From Sceloporus undulatus (lineage: Eukaryota; Chordata; Lepidosauria; Squamata; Phrynosomatidae): a DNA stretch of 64,000 bases. Position numbers and translations under genes: made by a program. Below the pieces are notes generated by a model. That model made no database searches. It was given only the letters and a program-made list of their open reading frames with translations, and was not told the DNA's origin. The stretch is taken from assembly GCF_019175285.1 (NCBI RefSeq), contig NC_056529.1, positions 1,846,231-1,910,230 on the forward strand, read 5' to 3'. Within the stretch, counting starts at the first letter, position 1. The number at the start of each line of letters is the position of its first letter. Shown here one piece after another: positions 46,801 through 52,475 of this stretch.

Positions 46801-47742
46801 TGCGGCTGTGCGGGTGCTGGGAAAGGGCAAACTCCTGCGAAAGGACCAGGATGACATGCTTGATCTGAGCAGTGCTGTTCTGGGCCACGAACTCCCGCAC
46901 CAGCCTAGAAGGGGAAGCAATGGCAGGGAGGCGCTCAGGCGGCAGGCAGGCAGGCCTGGCCCAGGAACCCAAAGCGTCTCCTCACAAGGAGGGACCAGAG
47001 GAACGGCCTGCCCCAGGGCAGCCTCTGGCTTCAGGGAGGGAGGGAGAGGGGCTGAGGGCTCCCCTGAACACAGGCTCCAGACCCCGCTGGCTCTGAACTC
47101 AGCCCCCAGAGAGAAGAGAAGAGGAGGAGAGCCTCTGGGGCTCAGCTGGGAGGGTCTTCCTTCCTTCCCTTCCTTCCCTCTCTCCCTTATTTTCCCTCTT
47201 CCTTCCCTCCCTTTCTTCCCCTCTTTTTCTTTCCTTCCTTCCTTCCCTCCCCTTCCCCTCTCTTCTCTTCCTTCCCCTCTATTCCCTTCCTTCCCTCCCT
47301 CTCTTATTTTCCCTCTTCCTCCTTTCCCTTCCCTTCTCCTCTTTCTTCCCTCCCTTTCTTCCTTTTTCTTTCCTTTCTTCCTTCCTCCCCTCCCCGTCTT
47401 CCTTCCCTTATTCCCTCCCTCCCTCCCTTATTTTCCCTCTTCTTCCCTTCCCTTCTCCTATCTTCCCTCCCTTTCTTCCTCCCTTTCTTCCTCCTCTCCT
47501 CCCTCCCTTCCCTTCTCCTCCCCTTCTTCCTCCCTTTTATCTTTCTTTCTTTCCTTCCTTCCTTCCTTTCTCCCCTCCCCTTCTTCTCTTCCCCCTTCTT
47601 TCCTCCTTCCTCCTTTCACTTCTCCTCCGACTGACTTTTCGATCTCCAGCGCGGCCACTTTCCGCTTCTCGTAAAGCTTGTCATTAAGGGCGCGGACGAT
47701 GCTCGGGGTCAGCGGCGAGAAGTCCTTCTCCGCCGGGTTCAT
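10120..47742 (-). CDS. VAC14: VAC14, scaffold of the PIKFYVE-FIG4 PI(3,5)P2 complex; complete, 19 coding exons
   Basis: VAC14 self-assembles and holds the kinase PIKFYVE and the phosphatase FIG4 on endolysosomal membranes to control PI(3,5)P2. The exons are 47742-47636, 46904-46754, 46556-46389, 45718-45656, 45004-44897, 44660-44551, 44418-44312, 44186-44052, 42740-42585, 42500-42440, 41116-40972, 40328-40263, 33545-33389, 25795-25660, 17797-17623, 16891-16773, 15346-15267, 14813-14651 and 10285-10120. They sum to 2,373 nt and stay in one frame throughout, giving 790 residues (human 782). The N-terminal HEAT repeats and Fab1-binding region (about residues 67-165) and the C-terminal FIG4-binding region (about 550-730) are intact. 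The Leu mutated in the mouse ingls allele (human L156) is kept at 157, in SELLDR. Differences from human are mainly in linkers (exons 9, 10, 13) and near the C-terminus. Introns 8 and 16 look U12-type and intron 11 starts with GC. Confidence 0.97.
10688..10745 (+). repeat. LINE 3' end (CR1/L2-like)
   Basis: AATAAGCTGCTTTGTGTCCT followed by a GAGAAAATGGAAGGATATAT run matches the usual 'aagccgctttgggtcc...gagaaaggcgggatataaat' tail. Confidence 0.55.
11535..11612 (-). repeat. LINE 3' end fragment
   Basis: On the minus strand it reads TTCCCAAGAGCAGCATATAA ATTTATTCC, a diverged LINE tail of the same kind as at 6966-7035. Confidence 0.45.
12472..12553. repeat. poly-G run and (GGGA)n low-complexity block
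   Basis: About 18 consecutive G residues are followed, after some 45 nt, by GGGA repeats. Long homopolymers of this kind are also places where assembly errors occur. Confidence 0.85.
14651..14813 (-). CDS. VAC14: VAC14 coding exon 18
   Basis: It encodes residues 682-735, including [20 protein letters not shown] and the conserved [13 protein letters not shown], and ends in a short alanine run (MQAAAAA) before donor GTAAGT. The frame is fixed by exon 19, which completes the last Ala codon. In human this position reads LLQTEDSLKAAPK, so the alanine run is a difference. Confidence 0.96.
15267..15346 (-). CDS. VAC14: VAC14 coding exon 17
   Basis: The exon is 80 nt encoding [26 protein letters not shown]. 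Its acceptor CAG follows a TTCCTTAGC motif (15367-15359), as expected of a U12-type intron. The donor is GTAAGC. Confidence 0.96.
15347..16772 (-). other. VAC14 intron 16, candidate U12-type (minor spliceosome) intron
   Basis: The donor reads GTATCCTTCC (16772-16763), fitting the U12 consensus RTATCCTT. A branch-site-like TTCCTTAGC (consensus TTCCTTRAC) ends about 13 nt before the acceptor AG. The intron falls in phase 2, inside the Phe codon of QKF. Otherwise it holds only a fragment of a foldback repeat near 16315-16415. Confidence 0.85.
16315..16415. repeat. foldback-element fragment
   Basis: GACTGCAGCTCCCAGCAGCC and ATACTGGGAGTTGCAATCCA are inverted partial repeats, like those of the element at 5430-5515. 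Confidence 0.5.
16773..16891 (-). CDS. VAC14: VAC14 coding exon 16
   Basis: It encodes residues 616-654: [20 protein letters not shown] then [19 protein letters not shown]. It lies in the FIG4-binding region and is almost identical to human. It ends on TT, completed by C in exon 17. Confidence 0.97.
16892..17622 (-). other. VAC14 intron 15
   Basis: The intron is 731 nt, with donor GTAGGT. Nothing was recognised in it. Confidence 0.8.
17623..17797 (-). CDS. VAC14: VAC14 coding exon 15
   Basis: It encodes residues 557-615, including [20 protein letters not shown] and [20 protein letters not shown]. Acceptor TAG precedes ACAGCTGTG. Confidence 0.97.
19381..19403. repeat. (CT)n microsatellite
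   Basis: About eleven CT units. Confidence 0.9.
19778..19812. repeat. (GAAA)n microsatellite
   Basis: About eight GAAA units. Confidence 0.92.
20560..21140. promoter_or_regulatory. candidate conserved non-coding block in VAC14 intron 14
   Basis: The sequence is complex and non-repetitive, with balanced composition and AT-rich words (for example TTCAAATAAATGACTCC). It differs from the microsatellite- and TE-rich sequence around it. A minus-strand open frame of 105 codons (21130-20813) crosses it but resembles no protein I know. The regulatory role is inferred. Confidence 0.25.
21947..22430 (+). repeat. unclassified repeat, left copy, with about 40-bp direct repeats at its ends
   Basis: The body 21986-22391 matches the reverse complement of 24509-24976 at high identity. 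It is bracketed by direct repeats at 21947-21986 and 22390-22430 that share GGGATGGG, AAGAAGCACTTGATG and CACCCTTC. The right copy lacks these ends. No coding match was seen, so the family is unknown to me. Confidence 0.8.
22690..22928. mobile_element. non-autonomous Tigger/mariner-like MITE (CAGCGCCCCGTCATACGC ends)
   Basis: Terminal inverted repeats read CAGCGCCCCGTCATACGC on the left and, inverted, CAGTGGGTCTCGCCTTACGC on the right. TA flanks both ends (22688-22689 and 22929-22930). The element is CpG-rich inside and only 239 bp, so it has no transposase. Confidence 0.75.
23288..23318. repeat. A-rich run
   Basis: A-rich low-complexity stretch. Confidence 0.8.
23699..23721. repeat. (GGGAT)n microsatellite
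   Basis: Four to five units of GGGAT. Confidence 0.85.
24509..24976 (-). repeat. unclassified repeat, right (inverted) copy with nested insertion
   Basis: This is the inverted partner of 21986-22391. It is interrupted by 60 bp at 24804-24863 that is absent from the left copy, where GCCCAGAC joins TACCCAGC directly. Confidence 0.8.
24804..24863 (-). mobile_element. short truncated retroposon tail inserted in the repeat
   Basis: In its own sense (minus) it reads TGTACAGCGCTGTGTAAATT, then AGCGCTTCATAAATAAAGG, then an (AAT)n tail, the ending of a common lizard retroposon. AC repeated at both junctions may be a very short target duplication. Confidence 0.65.
25660..25795 (-). CDS. VAC14: VAC14 coding exon 14
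   Basis: It encodes residues 512-556: [20 protein letters not shown], then [24 protein letters not shown]. It opens the FIG4-binding region. Acceptor CAG precedes GTGCC and the donor is GTGAGC. Confidence 0.97.
26765..26890 (+). repeat. tRNA-derived SINE fragment
   Basis: It contains a tRNA-like B box (GGGTTCAAATCTCACTC) followed by GAGTCAATCTCCCTCTGAGC, the SINE body position of the usual 'gtcactctctcagcc'. It is diverged. Confidence 0.6.
26923..27136. mobile_element. non-autonomous Tigger/MER2-like MITE
   Basis: The left end is CGGTTGACCCTTCGTATCCA; the right end contains GGTATCCACAGAGGGTCCTG and GATACCAAGGGTC. Internal words GACTTGAGCATCCATGGATT match, from memory, the Tigger/MER2-type ending widespread in amniotes. 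TA flanks both sides. The right end is diverged. Confidence 0.68.
27790..28260. promoter_or_regulatory. candidate conserved non-coding block in VAC14 intron 13
   Basis: The sequence is non-repetitive, with words such as GCTCAATTAGCAATGCGG, GAATTAAATCTGTTATGC and GAGTAATTACTTCACAG, and no TE resemblance. A 125-codon minus-strand open frame (28179-27802) has no family I recognise. The enhancer role is inferred from texture only. Confidence 0.35.
29163..29205. repeat. (GGAA)n microsatellite
   Basis: About ten GGAA units. Confidence 0.93.
30850..30915. repeat. foldback-element fragment
   Basis: TGTTGGACTACACTTCCCAG CATTCTTCACCACTGG belongs to the recurring 'ttggactacaactcccag' family. Confidence 0.55.
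32590..32722 (-). repeat. tRNA-derived SINE, minus orientation
   Basis: Read on the plus strand, TTCCATGGCCGAGCAGAAGG, GATTCAAACCCTGCTCTCCC and AACCACTACACAACAC are the inverted SINE body, B box and A box. Confidence 0.7.
32765..32977. mobile_element. foldback MITE, about 213 bp
   Basis: The left arm (ATTACACTCTTATAGTGCTG CTATCCCACTTTTA, later CTCCTGTTGCATTCTG) is the inverted complement of the right arm (CAGAATGCAACAGGAG, later TAAAAGTGGAATAGCATCAT). There is no coding capacity. Confidence 0.72.
32970..33018. repeat. TCTG/TCTA/TCTT tetranucleotide run
   Basis: Mixed tetranucleotide repeats abut the foldback MITE. A short (GCCT)n lies at 32736-32752. Confidence 0.88.
33018..33110 (-). repeat. 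SINE fragment, minus orientation
   Basis: CGAAGGCTTGCCACTGTCTT CCTCCGAGGCTGAGAGAAGG corresponds to the inverted SINE body (compare 58021-58070). Confidence 0.55.
33389..33545 (-). CDS. VAC14: VAC14 coding exon 13
   Basis: It encodes residues 460-511. The conserved [20 protein letters not shown] is followed by a variable linker rich in Gly, Pro, Ser and Thr that differs from human. Donor GTAAGT; acceptor CAG precedes GTTATTTTG. Confidence 0.96.
34212..34465. mobile_element. non-autonomous Tigger/mariner-like MITE, 254 bp
   Basis: The left end is CAGTGGTACCCCGGGATACG; the right end inverted is CAGTGCTCCCTCGGGTTACG. TA lies at 34210-34211 and 34466-34467. The GTTACGAAA word recurs inside. It is the best-preserved MITE in the window by end symmetry. 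Confidence 0.85.
34651..34948. mobile_element. foldback MITE, 298 bp
   Basis: Arms of about 80 bp start AGGGCTGACATGGGTTTCTT on the left and end with its complement on the right, joined by GCTAAACATGAG and CAACAGCATGATG in both arms. TA flanks each end (34649-34650 and 34949-34950). Confidence 0.82.
35035..35054. repeat. (GGAA)n microsatellite
   Basis: About five units. Confidence 0.88.
36655..36715. repeat. foldback-element fragment
   Basis: ACTACATCTCCCGTCAGCCC and AATGCTGGGAGTAGCAGTCC form a partial inverted repeat of the recurring family. Confidence 0.55.
38365..38520 (-). repeat. tRNA-derived SINE, minus orientation
   Basis: Read on the plus strand, GGTTTTCTTGATAAAAATTT, GAGAGTATGACTTGCCCAAG, GGATCTGAGCCTGGTCTCCC and ATCCCTACACCACATGCC are the inverted SINE body and tRNA-like head. 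Confidence 0.72.
40263..40328 (-). CDS. VAC14: VAC14 coding exon 12
   Basis: The exon is 22 whole codons: [22 protein letters not shown]. Donor GTGAGT; acceptor CAG precedes ATGTTCCG. Confidence 0.97.
40329..40971 (-). other. VAC14 intron 11, GC-AG type
   Basis: The donor is CTCGCAAG followed by GCAAGC (40971 downward), so the intron starts GC, not GT. The AAG/GCAAG context is the usual one for GC-AG introns. No GT nearby keeps the frame that joins TPRK to MFRH. Nothing else is recognised in the intron. Confidence 0.88.
40972..41116 (-). CDS. VAC14: VAC14 coding exon 11
   Basis: It encodes residues 389-437: [20 protein letters not shown], then [28 protein letters not shown]. The reading is almost identical to the human HEAT region. 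Confidence 0.97.
41117..42439 (-). other. VAC14 intron 10
   Basis: The intron is 1.3 kb with donor GTAAAT. It contains the foldback MITE at 42001-42235. The rest is AT-rich and unremarkable. Confidence 0.78.
42001..42235. mobile_element. foldback MITE, 235 bp
   Basis: Near-symmetrical arms of about 100 bp begin AGGTCTGTTACAGACAGCC and end GGCTGTCTGTAACAGGCCT. They share AAAATAAAGCTGCTTC, GGTGTTTCAATGATGCAT and CTAAGAGTCCAGAAG. There is no coding capacity. CTCAG occurs next to both ends. Confidence 0.85.
42440..42500 (-). CDS. VAC14: VAC14 coding exon 10
   Basis: It encodes residues 369-388 ([19 protein letters not shown] plus a split Ser). This is a variable linker, where human has GSCDSSFSSGISVFTAAS. 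Confidence 0.95.
42585..42740 (-). CDS. VAC14: VAC14 coding exon 9
   Basis: It encodes residues 317-368. The conserved [16 protein letters not shown] is followed by an acidic variable linker ([13 protein letters not shown]). Its acceptor closes the U12-type intron 8. Confidence 0.96.
43301..44026 (+). mobile_element. 5'-truncated LINE-1 with a MITE nested in its 3' tail
   Basis: The plus strand encodes the last residues of an L1-type ORF2 ([20 protein letters not shown], then a [13 protein letters not shown] segment) ending at a stop at 43476. This is followed by an AT-rich 3' UTR and AATAAAAAG at 43829-43836. The 9-bp GTTGTGGCT at 43292-43300 and 44027-44035 looks like the target-site duplication. 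The element is antisense to VAC14 and lacks nearly all of ORF1 and ORF2. Confidence 0.8.
43839..44011. mobile_element. Tigger/mariner-like MITE, 173 bp, inside the L1 tail
   Basis: The left end is CAGTTGGCCCTCTGAAAATA; the right end inverted is CAGTTGCCTCTCCTAACTCG. TA lies at 43837-43838 and 44012-44013. It separates the L1 AATAAAAAG from a T-rich remnant of the tail. Confidence 0.8.
44052..44186 (-). CDS. VAC14: VAC14 coding exon 8
   Basis: It encodes residues 272-316: [20 protein letters not shown], then [25 protein letters not shown], and ends on A of a split Ser codon. Its donor is of U12 type. Confidence 0.97.
44312..44418 (-). CDS. VAC14: VAC14 coding exon 7
   Basis: It encodes residues 236-271: [20 protein letters not shown], then [15 protein letters not shown]. 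Donor GTGAGT; acceptor CAG. Confidence 0.97.
44551..44660 (-). CDS. VAC14: VAC14 coding exon 6
   Basis: It encodes residues 200-235: [20 protein letters not shown], then [16 protein letters not shown], plus AT of a split Met. Donor GTGAGT; acceptor TAG. Confidence 0.97.
44897..45004 (-). CDS. VAC14: VAC14 coding exon 5
   Basis: The exon is 36 whole codons (164-199): [20 protein letters not shown], then [16 protein letters not shown]. Donor GTGAGT; acceptor CAG. Confidence 0.97.
45005..45655 (-). other. VAC14 intron 4
   Basis: The intron is 651 nt with donor GTACTT. Nothing is recognised inside. Confidence 0.8.
45656..45718 (-). CDS. VAC14: VAC14 coding exon 4
   Basis: The exon is 21 whole codons (143-163): [21 protein letters not shown]. 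It holds the Leu equivalent to L156 of mammals, whose change to Arg in the ingls mouse disrupts PIKFYVE binding. Confidence 0.97.
45719..46388 (-). other. VAC14 intron 3
   Basis: The intron is 670 nt with donor GTAATG. Nothing is recognised inside. Confidence 0.8.
46389..46556 (-). CDS. VAC14: VAC14 coding exon 3
   Basis: The exon is 56 whole codons (87-142): [20 protein letters not shown], then [20 protein letters not shown] and a segment ending FDGLSK. It is the core of the Fab1/PIKFYVE-binding HEAT repeats. Confidence 0.97.
46754..46904 (-). CDS. VAC14: VAC14 coding exon 2
   Basis: It encodes residues 36-86: [20 protein letters not shown], then [30 protein letters not shown]. Donor GTAAGC; acceptor TAG. 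Confidence 0.97.
46905..47635 (-). other. VAC14 intron 1
   Basis: The intron is 731 nt with donor GTCAGT. About two thirds of it is the polypyrimidine block at 47155-47630. Confidence 0.85.
47155..47630. repeat. polypyrimidine/polypurine block (CCTT-rich)
   Basis: Nearly 480 nt are almost pure C and T on the plus strand, so the VAC14 pre-mRNA is GGAA/GGGA-rich here. The long open frame crossing it is a composition artefact. Confidence 0.93.
47636..47742 (-). CDS. VAC14: VAC14 coding exon 1
   Basis: It encodes residues 1-35: [20 protein letters not shown], then [15 protein letters not shown], plus AA of Lys36. The ATG at 47742-47740 matches the start of human VAC14 (MNPEKDFAPLTP) with one extra Ala. 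Confidence 0.97.
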
Positions 47743-48024
47743 CGCGCCCCTTGACGCCGCCCGCCGGACCCCGAGGGAGGGAAGGATGGAGACCCGCAGG
47801 GAGGGAGGCAGCGAGGGAGGGCCTGCGGCGGCCGGAGCCCCGGCCTCGACGGCGGAACAACGGAGCGCTTCCCTCGCCGCTCCCCTCCCTGCCGCCGCTC
47901 CAGTTCTCCTCAGCTAACAGGCGGCGGCCATATTGGGCCCAGTCACATGACACGGTAGCAGCGGGCGTTTCCTGTTTCCGCCGCTGGCCCCATCCGGCTG
48001 CTGCTTTTCCCAAGGGCTGAACCG

Positions 48025-48100
48025 GACCAATCAGAACCCTCCGTTCGGCATACCAAGGGGCGGGGCCTCACTGACGGACCAGAAAAGTATAGTTTTCCCT
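48025..48100. repeat. promoter module copy A (CCAAT and GC box)
   Basis: CCAAT at 48027-48031 and GGGGCGGGGCC at 48057-48067, followed by GACGGACCAGAAAAG. Confidence 0.7.
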
Positions 48101-48221
48101 CTGGTCCGACTCAGGGACATAAAAGGCTTCCCCGGAGCTGTGTCTTTGCTGTATTCAGCGATCGCCGCTAAGAAAAAGAAGAAGGCTAAGGGAAGAAGGG
48201 GAGCCAAGGCTGTACCCTGAG

Positions 48222-48298
48222 CGGCCAATCGGGAGCCTTCTATCGCCGGCCAAGGGGCGGGGCCTCCTTGGTGGACGAGAAAAGCAAAGACTCTCTGC
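48222..48298. repeat. promoter module copy B (CCAAT and GC box)
   Basis: CCAAT at 48225-48229 and GGGGCGGGGCC at 48254-48264, followed by GGTGGACGAGAAAAG. Order and spacing match copy A. Confidence 0.7.
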
Positions 48299-50029
48299 TC
48301 TGGATCCTGAAATGCCACTAGAAGTGGCCCTGGCCTTTTCCTGGCTTAGCCGGGCCTTTCGCTCTTGGCACCCAGTTGTGGCAAGCCTTCCAGCACCAGC
48401 TCCGCTTTGTTCAATCACGTTTGCTTCCAAAGTAAAGGTTTATGTGACACAGCTTTCTTAGCGTGGGCTCCAGCCAGGAGGCCCTCCTTCCCGTTTGCCA
48501 TGGCAAGCGAAGGGCTGCGGGTCTGAAAGGACAGCTCTGGGCTCCAAGCTGTTATTCTGTGAAAGCAAACACAGAAGAGTCTTATGCCTTTTCATTGGGG
48601 CGGAGGCTGTTCTTTCCCTGCATCCTCATCACAGAAGACAGTTTGGATGGCCCTTTTGGGAATTACGGGGGGAGGTAAACTGAGGGACTCAGTAAAACAG
48701 ACGTTGTTCTTCTCAAGGGCAGTTCCTTAGCGCTGGGTTCTGGTCCGAACTGTAAAGGAGCTGGAAGCCCAGGAAGGGCTTCAGCTGGGAAAAGGAGAGG
48801 GAGATACTCCACGTGGTTCTCAGTAGCAGAGAGAAAGAGGCAAGGCCATTGGTCCTAAAGGCCCATCAGGGACCAGGAGTTGGCAGCCCTTTCCTCTGCT
48901 GACAGGCAACTGCTTTCCCAGCCAGGCCATGCGTGCCTCCGACAGCCAAATCAAAGGCTCATCGACAGCCAATGCAGTGATGAGCGCCAGCCCCACGCAG
49001 ACTATGTCCTGCCAGCTCCCAGGCTTATGTAAACCAAGCCCAATCCATTCTCTTTCGTGCAGAAGGTCAGGGACAGATGAAGCTTCCACTCAGCATGGCA
49101 GTCTATCCACTCAGTATCGGCCGGACCCAAGTGGGCTACCAGTGAAGCGCCAGGAGGCCCAAGAGGGCTGGTTGGAAGGTGATGGCTGCTCCTCCTTCCT
49201 GAGGTGAGCAAGGGCAGCTGGACGATGCCCAGGGGCACCCTGCGACCAATCAGTCAGGAGGGCCAAACACACTCCTGAGCATTGTCCAGCTGCCCTGGCA
49301 CACTTGGCATAAAAGTGTGACACAAAGAACAATCGGGTGCCTCCTTGCAGACCACCTTAAACAGTCCTTCTGCTGGGATTACCAGGGTTTACACCAGTGT
49401 AAGCCACCCAGGAGACGTTGCCCCTTAGAGCCAAGCAGGAAGAACCCACCCTTGGCTTTCAGGGCTCCTCAGGAGAGTGTCCATGAGCTGAGCCAAACAA
49501 AAAAACAACTGCAGCATCGCCAGCAGCAGGAAGCTGTATAGCCCCAAGGAGGAGACCCACCATCTCTAGGCAGTGGCTCCCATTGCCCAACCACTCTCCC
49601 TGTCAAGATGTTCCTTCTAATGTCCCATCGAAATCAGCCCCTCTGTAGTTTGGAACCATTAGACCTGGTCCTCCCCTCTGGGCCTTGTTTCTTCCTCTCT
49701 CTCTGGGACAGCCCTCTCTTCACCAGAGAAAGACCCTCTCTGTCTCCTTTTGCTTCTCCCCAGATGAGGGAACAGAACAGGACAAATGTGAACAGCATGG
49801 TGGGAACCATGTGAACCATAGTCCAGGCCTCGTTGGAATGCCAGTCCCAGCATCCCCCATCAGAGCGGCAGCTCTGCCCACAATAACCACCTGCCCTCCC
49901 AGTGCAAGTCCAGGGCTTGCTCTTTGCTCACGACATTCAGATGACCTGCCTCCACATAATCCTGTTTCCCACTGCGATGATGTGAGCCTTCAAATTCATC
50001 ACATTGCTTCCCAGGGATGGGCAAAATAA

Positions 50030-50180
50030 CAGAAGCCAGGGGAGGCTCATTTAGGCTGGAATGATGGTTGGCCTGGCTTCCTCCTCGTCCTCCTCCTCTT
50101 CTGCTTGTTACGGCCATTATTTTAGGGGGCATTGAGGTGCCCACAAAACATTATGGGAAATGAGCCTCCTGACCTCAAGG
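50030..50180. promoter_or_regulatory. candidate conserved non-coding block
   Basis: Non-repetitive sequence with words such as TTACGGCCATTATTTTAG and AACATTATGGGAAATGAG. The regulatory role is inferred from texture only. Confidence 0.3.
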
Positions 50181-50574
50181 CACAGGCAGCCCAGCTCATA
50201 AGGCAGACAGTAACAGCCATTGACAAGAGGAGCCAGGAAGGCTGCGGCCATGTGGGCAAAGTCCAGTATCAGTGCTGCTGTTGGCATTTTGTGGTCAGGA
50301 ATAATACGCACTTCATCTTCAGCAGCGCATGGATCTCAGCCAGGATGAGGCTGAAGTGAGCATGGCTCCCAGAGGATGTGGGGGTCCTCTGCCTCCATCC
50401 CTCTGTCTTTCTGTTTCTTCCTCTCTTGGCGCAACAGGGCTTGTCCTCCCGCTCTTTGCACATGGCGGCTGTGTGCCTCCGAGGGCAGCGAGGGGGGATC
50501 ATTGCAGCCAGAGTAATGTATGCAGGAGAAGGAGGGAGTATTTTCATGGGGGTACTCCCGAGGGGGGAAACATG

Positions 50575-50900
50575 AAAGGTTAAGACTGAATAATTAGACG
50601 AACACCATAAAAGTCACTGCCCTAATTATAAGGTCCAGAAATAAAACTAAATAAATTGCATTCCTCACCCCCAGCTGGAAAACAGATGTTAATCTGAATG
50701 ACAATTAGTTACCACCGATGAAAGGCGCGGAGTGGATGGAATGGCTGTGACCTGGTTTTCGTTTACCAAACTGTCAGGCTGCATTAGGCAGACACAATTA
50801 TTTGGGATACACATGGCATCCAAAGAGAAACGCTATCTGACAAGCTGTGCCCCTTCCTTGCCGTTTAATGAACAAACTGAGGTGCGAACAGCTTGGAGGC
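50575..50900. promoter_or_regulatory. candidate enhancer / conserved non-coding element
   Basis: This AT-rich, non-repetitive block has several homeodomain-type cores (AATAATTAGACG, GCCCTAATTATAAGG, GACAATTAGTTACC, GACACAATTATTTGG) within 320 bp. It resembles no repeat or coding sequence. It sits about 8.4 kb upstream of CALB2 and 2.8 kb from the VAC14 promoter. Confidence 0.45.
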
Positions 50901-51062
50901 CCCCTTTGGAGCCAGATAGGCCTGGGGGGTTCAGGTGCTCTCTTCTGGCAGAAGGCCCTCATTAGTGGGCAAGGAAGGCAGCCTTGCAAAGGCCAGGGGC
51001 AGCACCACTCTGGAGGGTTAATGAGAAAGGAAGGCTCCGGTCCCACAAAAGTCTACGGCAGC

Positions 51063-51065
<3 letters not shown>

Positions 51066-51131
<66 letters not shown>

Positions 51132-51140
51132 TGTGTGTCT
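51066..51140. repeat. (CT)n(GT)n compound microsatellite
   Basis: About 24 CT units pass directly into about 12 GT units. Confidence 0.95.
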
Positions 51141-52029
51141 ACTATGCTAGACGTAGCACCCCAAGTCAGCTATCTTTCCCTTTCTTTTGCCTGGGCAGCA
51201 ACTGGCAATTCACGTATGGATTTCTCCTCTCACCAACTCAGAGAAAATCTGAGGGCATCATTGTGTGTATAAACAGAGAAGAACATCCTAAATAATGGCA
51301 GACAAAGGGGGGGGGGAGGATCTGGAGAGGCAGCCCACGGGGAGGCACAGTGCTTCCCTGGCAATGGATTTGGGCTGAAATGCCTGGTTCTTCTCTTCTC
51401 TGCTGCCTTTCAGTTCCCCGGAGGCCCAGGGACCTTCCAGCCAGAAGGGAGGGAACTAGTGACCAATGGAGAAAGCCCCTGGACCTACTCAGAAGCAGGC
51501 ATGGGCCCTCCCTCCCAGCGCAGAATTTGGCCCCACTTGCCCAGGAGAGAGCATGCCAAGAGGAATGGGGACGGAGAAGGCTAATTCTTGGGGCTGGAGC
51601 AGTTCTCTCTTGTCCTGCCATTCCTTCAAGGGATGGAGTCTCCACATGGGACTATCTGAGACTTCTCAGGCCAGATGGCACCAAGGAGAAGGCCGGACCA
51701 CAGGACCCAACTGATTGTTGCAGACCGAGGGAGCATCAGTATCTAAGGCACAGGTGAGATTGTTGGCCATGCCAAACGCTTCCTGCTTGCAGAAGGAGAC
51801 CCCTGATAGAGAATGAGACACCTTGCAACTGTATTCAGGCATTCCCCAAAAGGCCAACAACCGGCAGCGAGGGGAGGACACTGACAGGGGCCACTTGGCA
51901 CTGGCAATGAGCAGACTATGCAAGTGTCTTCCTCCTCCTCCTCCACCTTCTGGGTTCTTCCCTGGCTCCTGTACCCCTCGCCCAGCCCTGCCAGCATGGG
52001 GCTTCCTTCCCATTGGGCCATTGCTCTCC

Positions 52030-52165
52030 AAGAGAAATTGCTTATTGATCTCATTCAGAATGGCAGCCCGTCAATGCTCCAGTTCCGTCCGCTGGGCTTC
52101 CCGAAGCGTTGTGGAAAATCCGTTGGCTTCTCTAATTAAAATAGGAGCACGGAGCCCCACAGACT
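52030..52165. promoter_or_regulatory. candidate conserved non-coding element
   Basis: It contains GAGAAATTGCTTATTGATCT, GGAAAATCCGTTGGCTTCTC and TAATTAAAATAGGAGC in non-repetitive context. The role is inferred. Confidence 0.38.
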
Positions 52166-52394
52166 TGTGAGGAAGGAAGGACCTTTGCAGGCAATGGGGC
52201 TGAAGCCATTTAGGCCCTCCATCATTTCCATTGCCTAGCTTCAAAAAGGAAAGGAAAAAGCCACTGACCGAAGCCCAGCAGTTCTGGGCCAGTTCAGCTG
52301 GGGAGGAGATACGGATGAGAAAGGGCTACAGTCAAGCCACAAAGACTGAAACACGGCCGTTGGCACATTCATCCAGAAACAAGAAGGGAGTGGA

Positions 52395-52475
52395 CCTCCA
52401 GATGTTGCTGAACTGCAAATCCCATTGTCCCTTACTTGGGATGGCCAATGAAGAGACAGCAACATCTGGGCAATT
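52395..52475. repeat. foldback-element fragment
   Basis: CCAGATGTTGCTGAACTGCA and the later AGCAACATCTGG are inverted ends of the recurring 'gttggactgcaactccca' element. Confidence 0.6.

Larger units (their letters stand above)
47743..48310 (-). promoter_or_regulatory. CpG-island promoter of VAC14
   Basis: The block is CpG-rich. It contains a YY1-like GCCATATT (47927-47934), a near-CLEAR E-box GTCACATGAC (47942-47951), and two diverged copies of a CCAAT plus GC-box module about 197 bp apart. A TATA-like CATAAAAGG lies at 48118-48126 in the plus direction. The VAC14 start site is probably between about 47850 and 47950. The island may be bidirectional, but no plus-strand gene is recognised. 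Confidence 0.75.

Noticed and set aside
46808-47674. 288-codon plus-strand open frame
   Set aside because: Mostly Pro, Ser, Leu and Phe from the polypyrimidine tract, and it crosses VAC14 exon 2 antisense.
48118-48220. TATA-like box followed by a lysine/arginine-rich frame ending in a stop (AAKKKKKAKGRRGAK)
   Set aside because: There is no in-frame ATG in a sensible context, and no match to a histone or ribosomal protein tail that I could confirm. It is probably chance purine-rich sequence in the CpG island.
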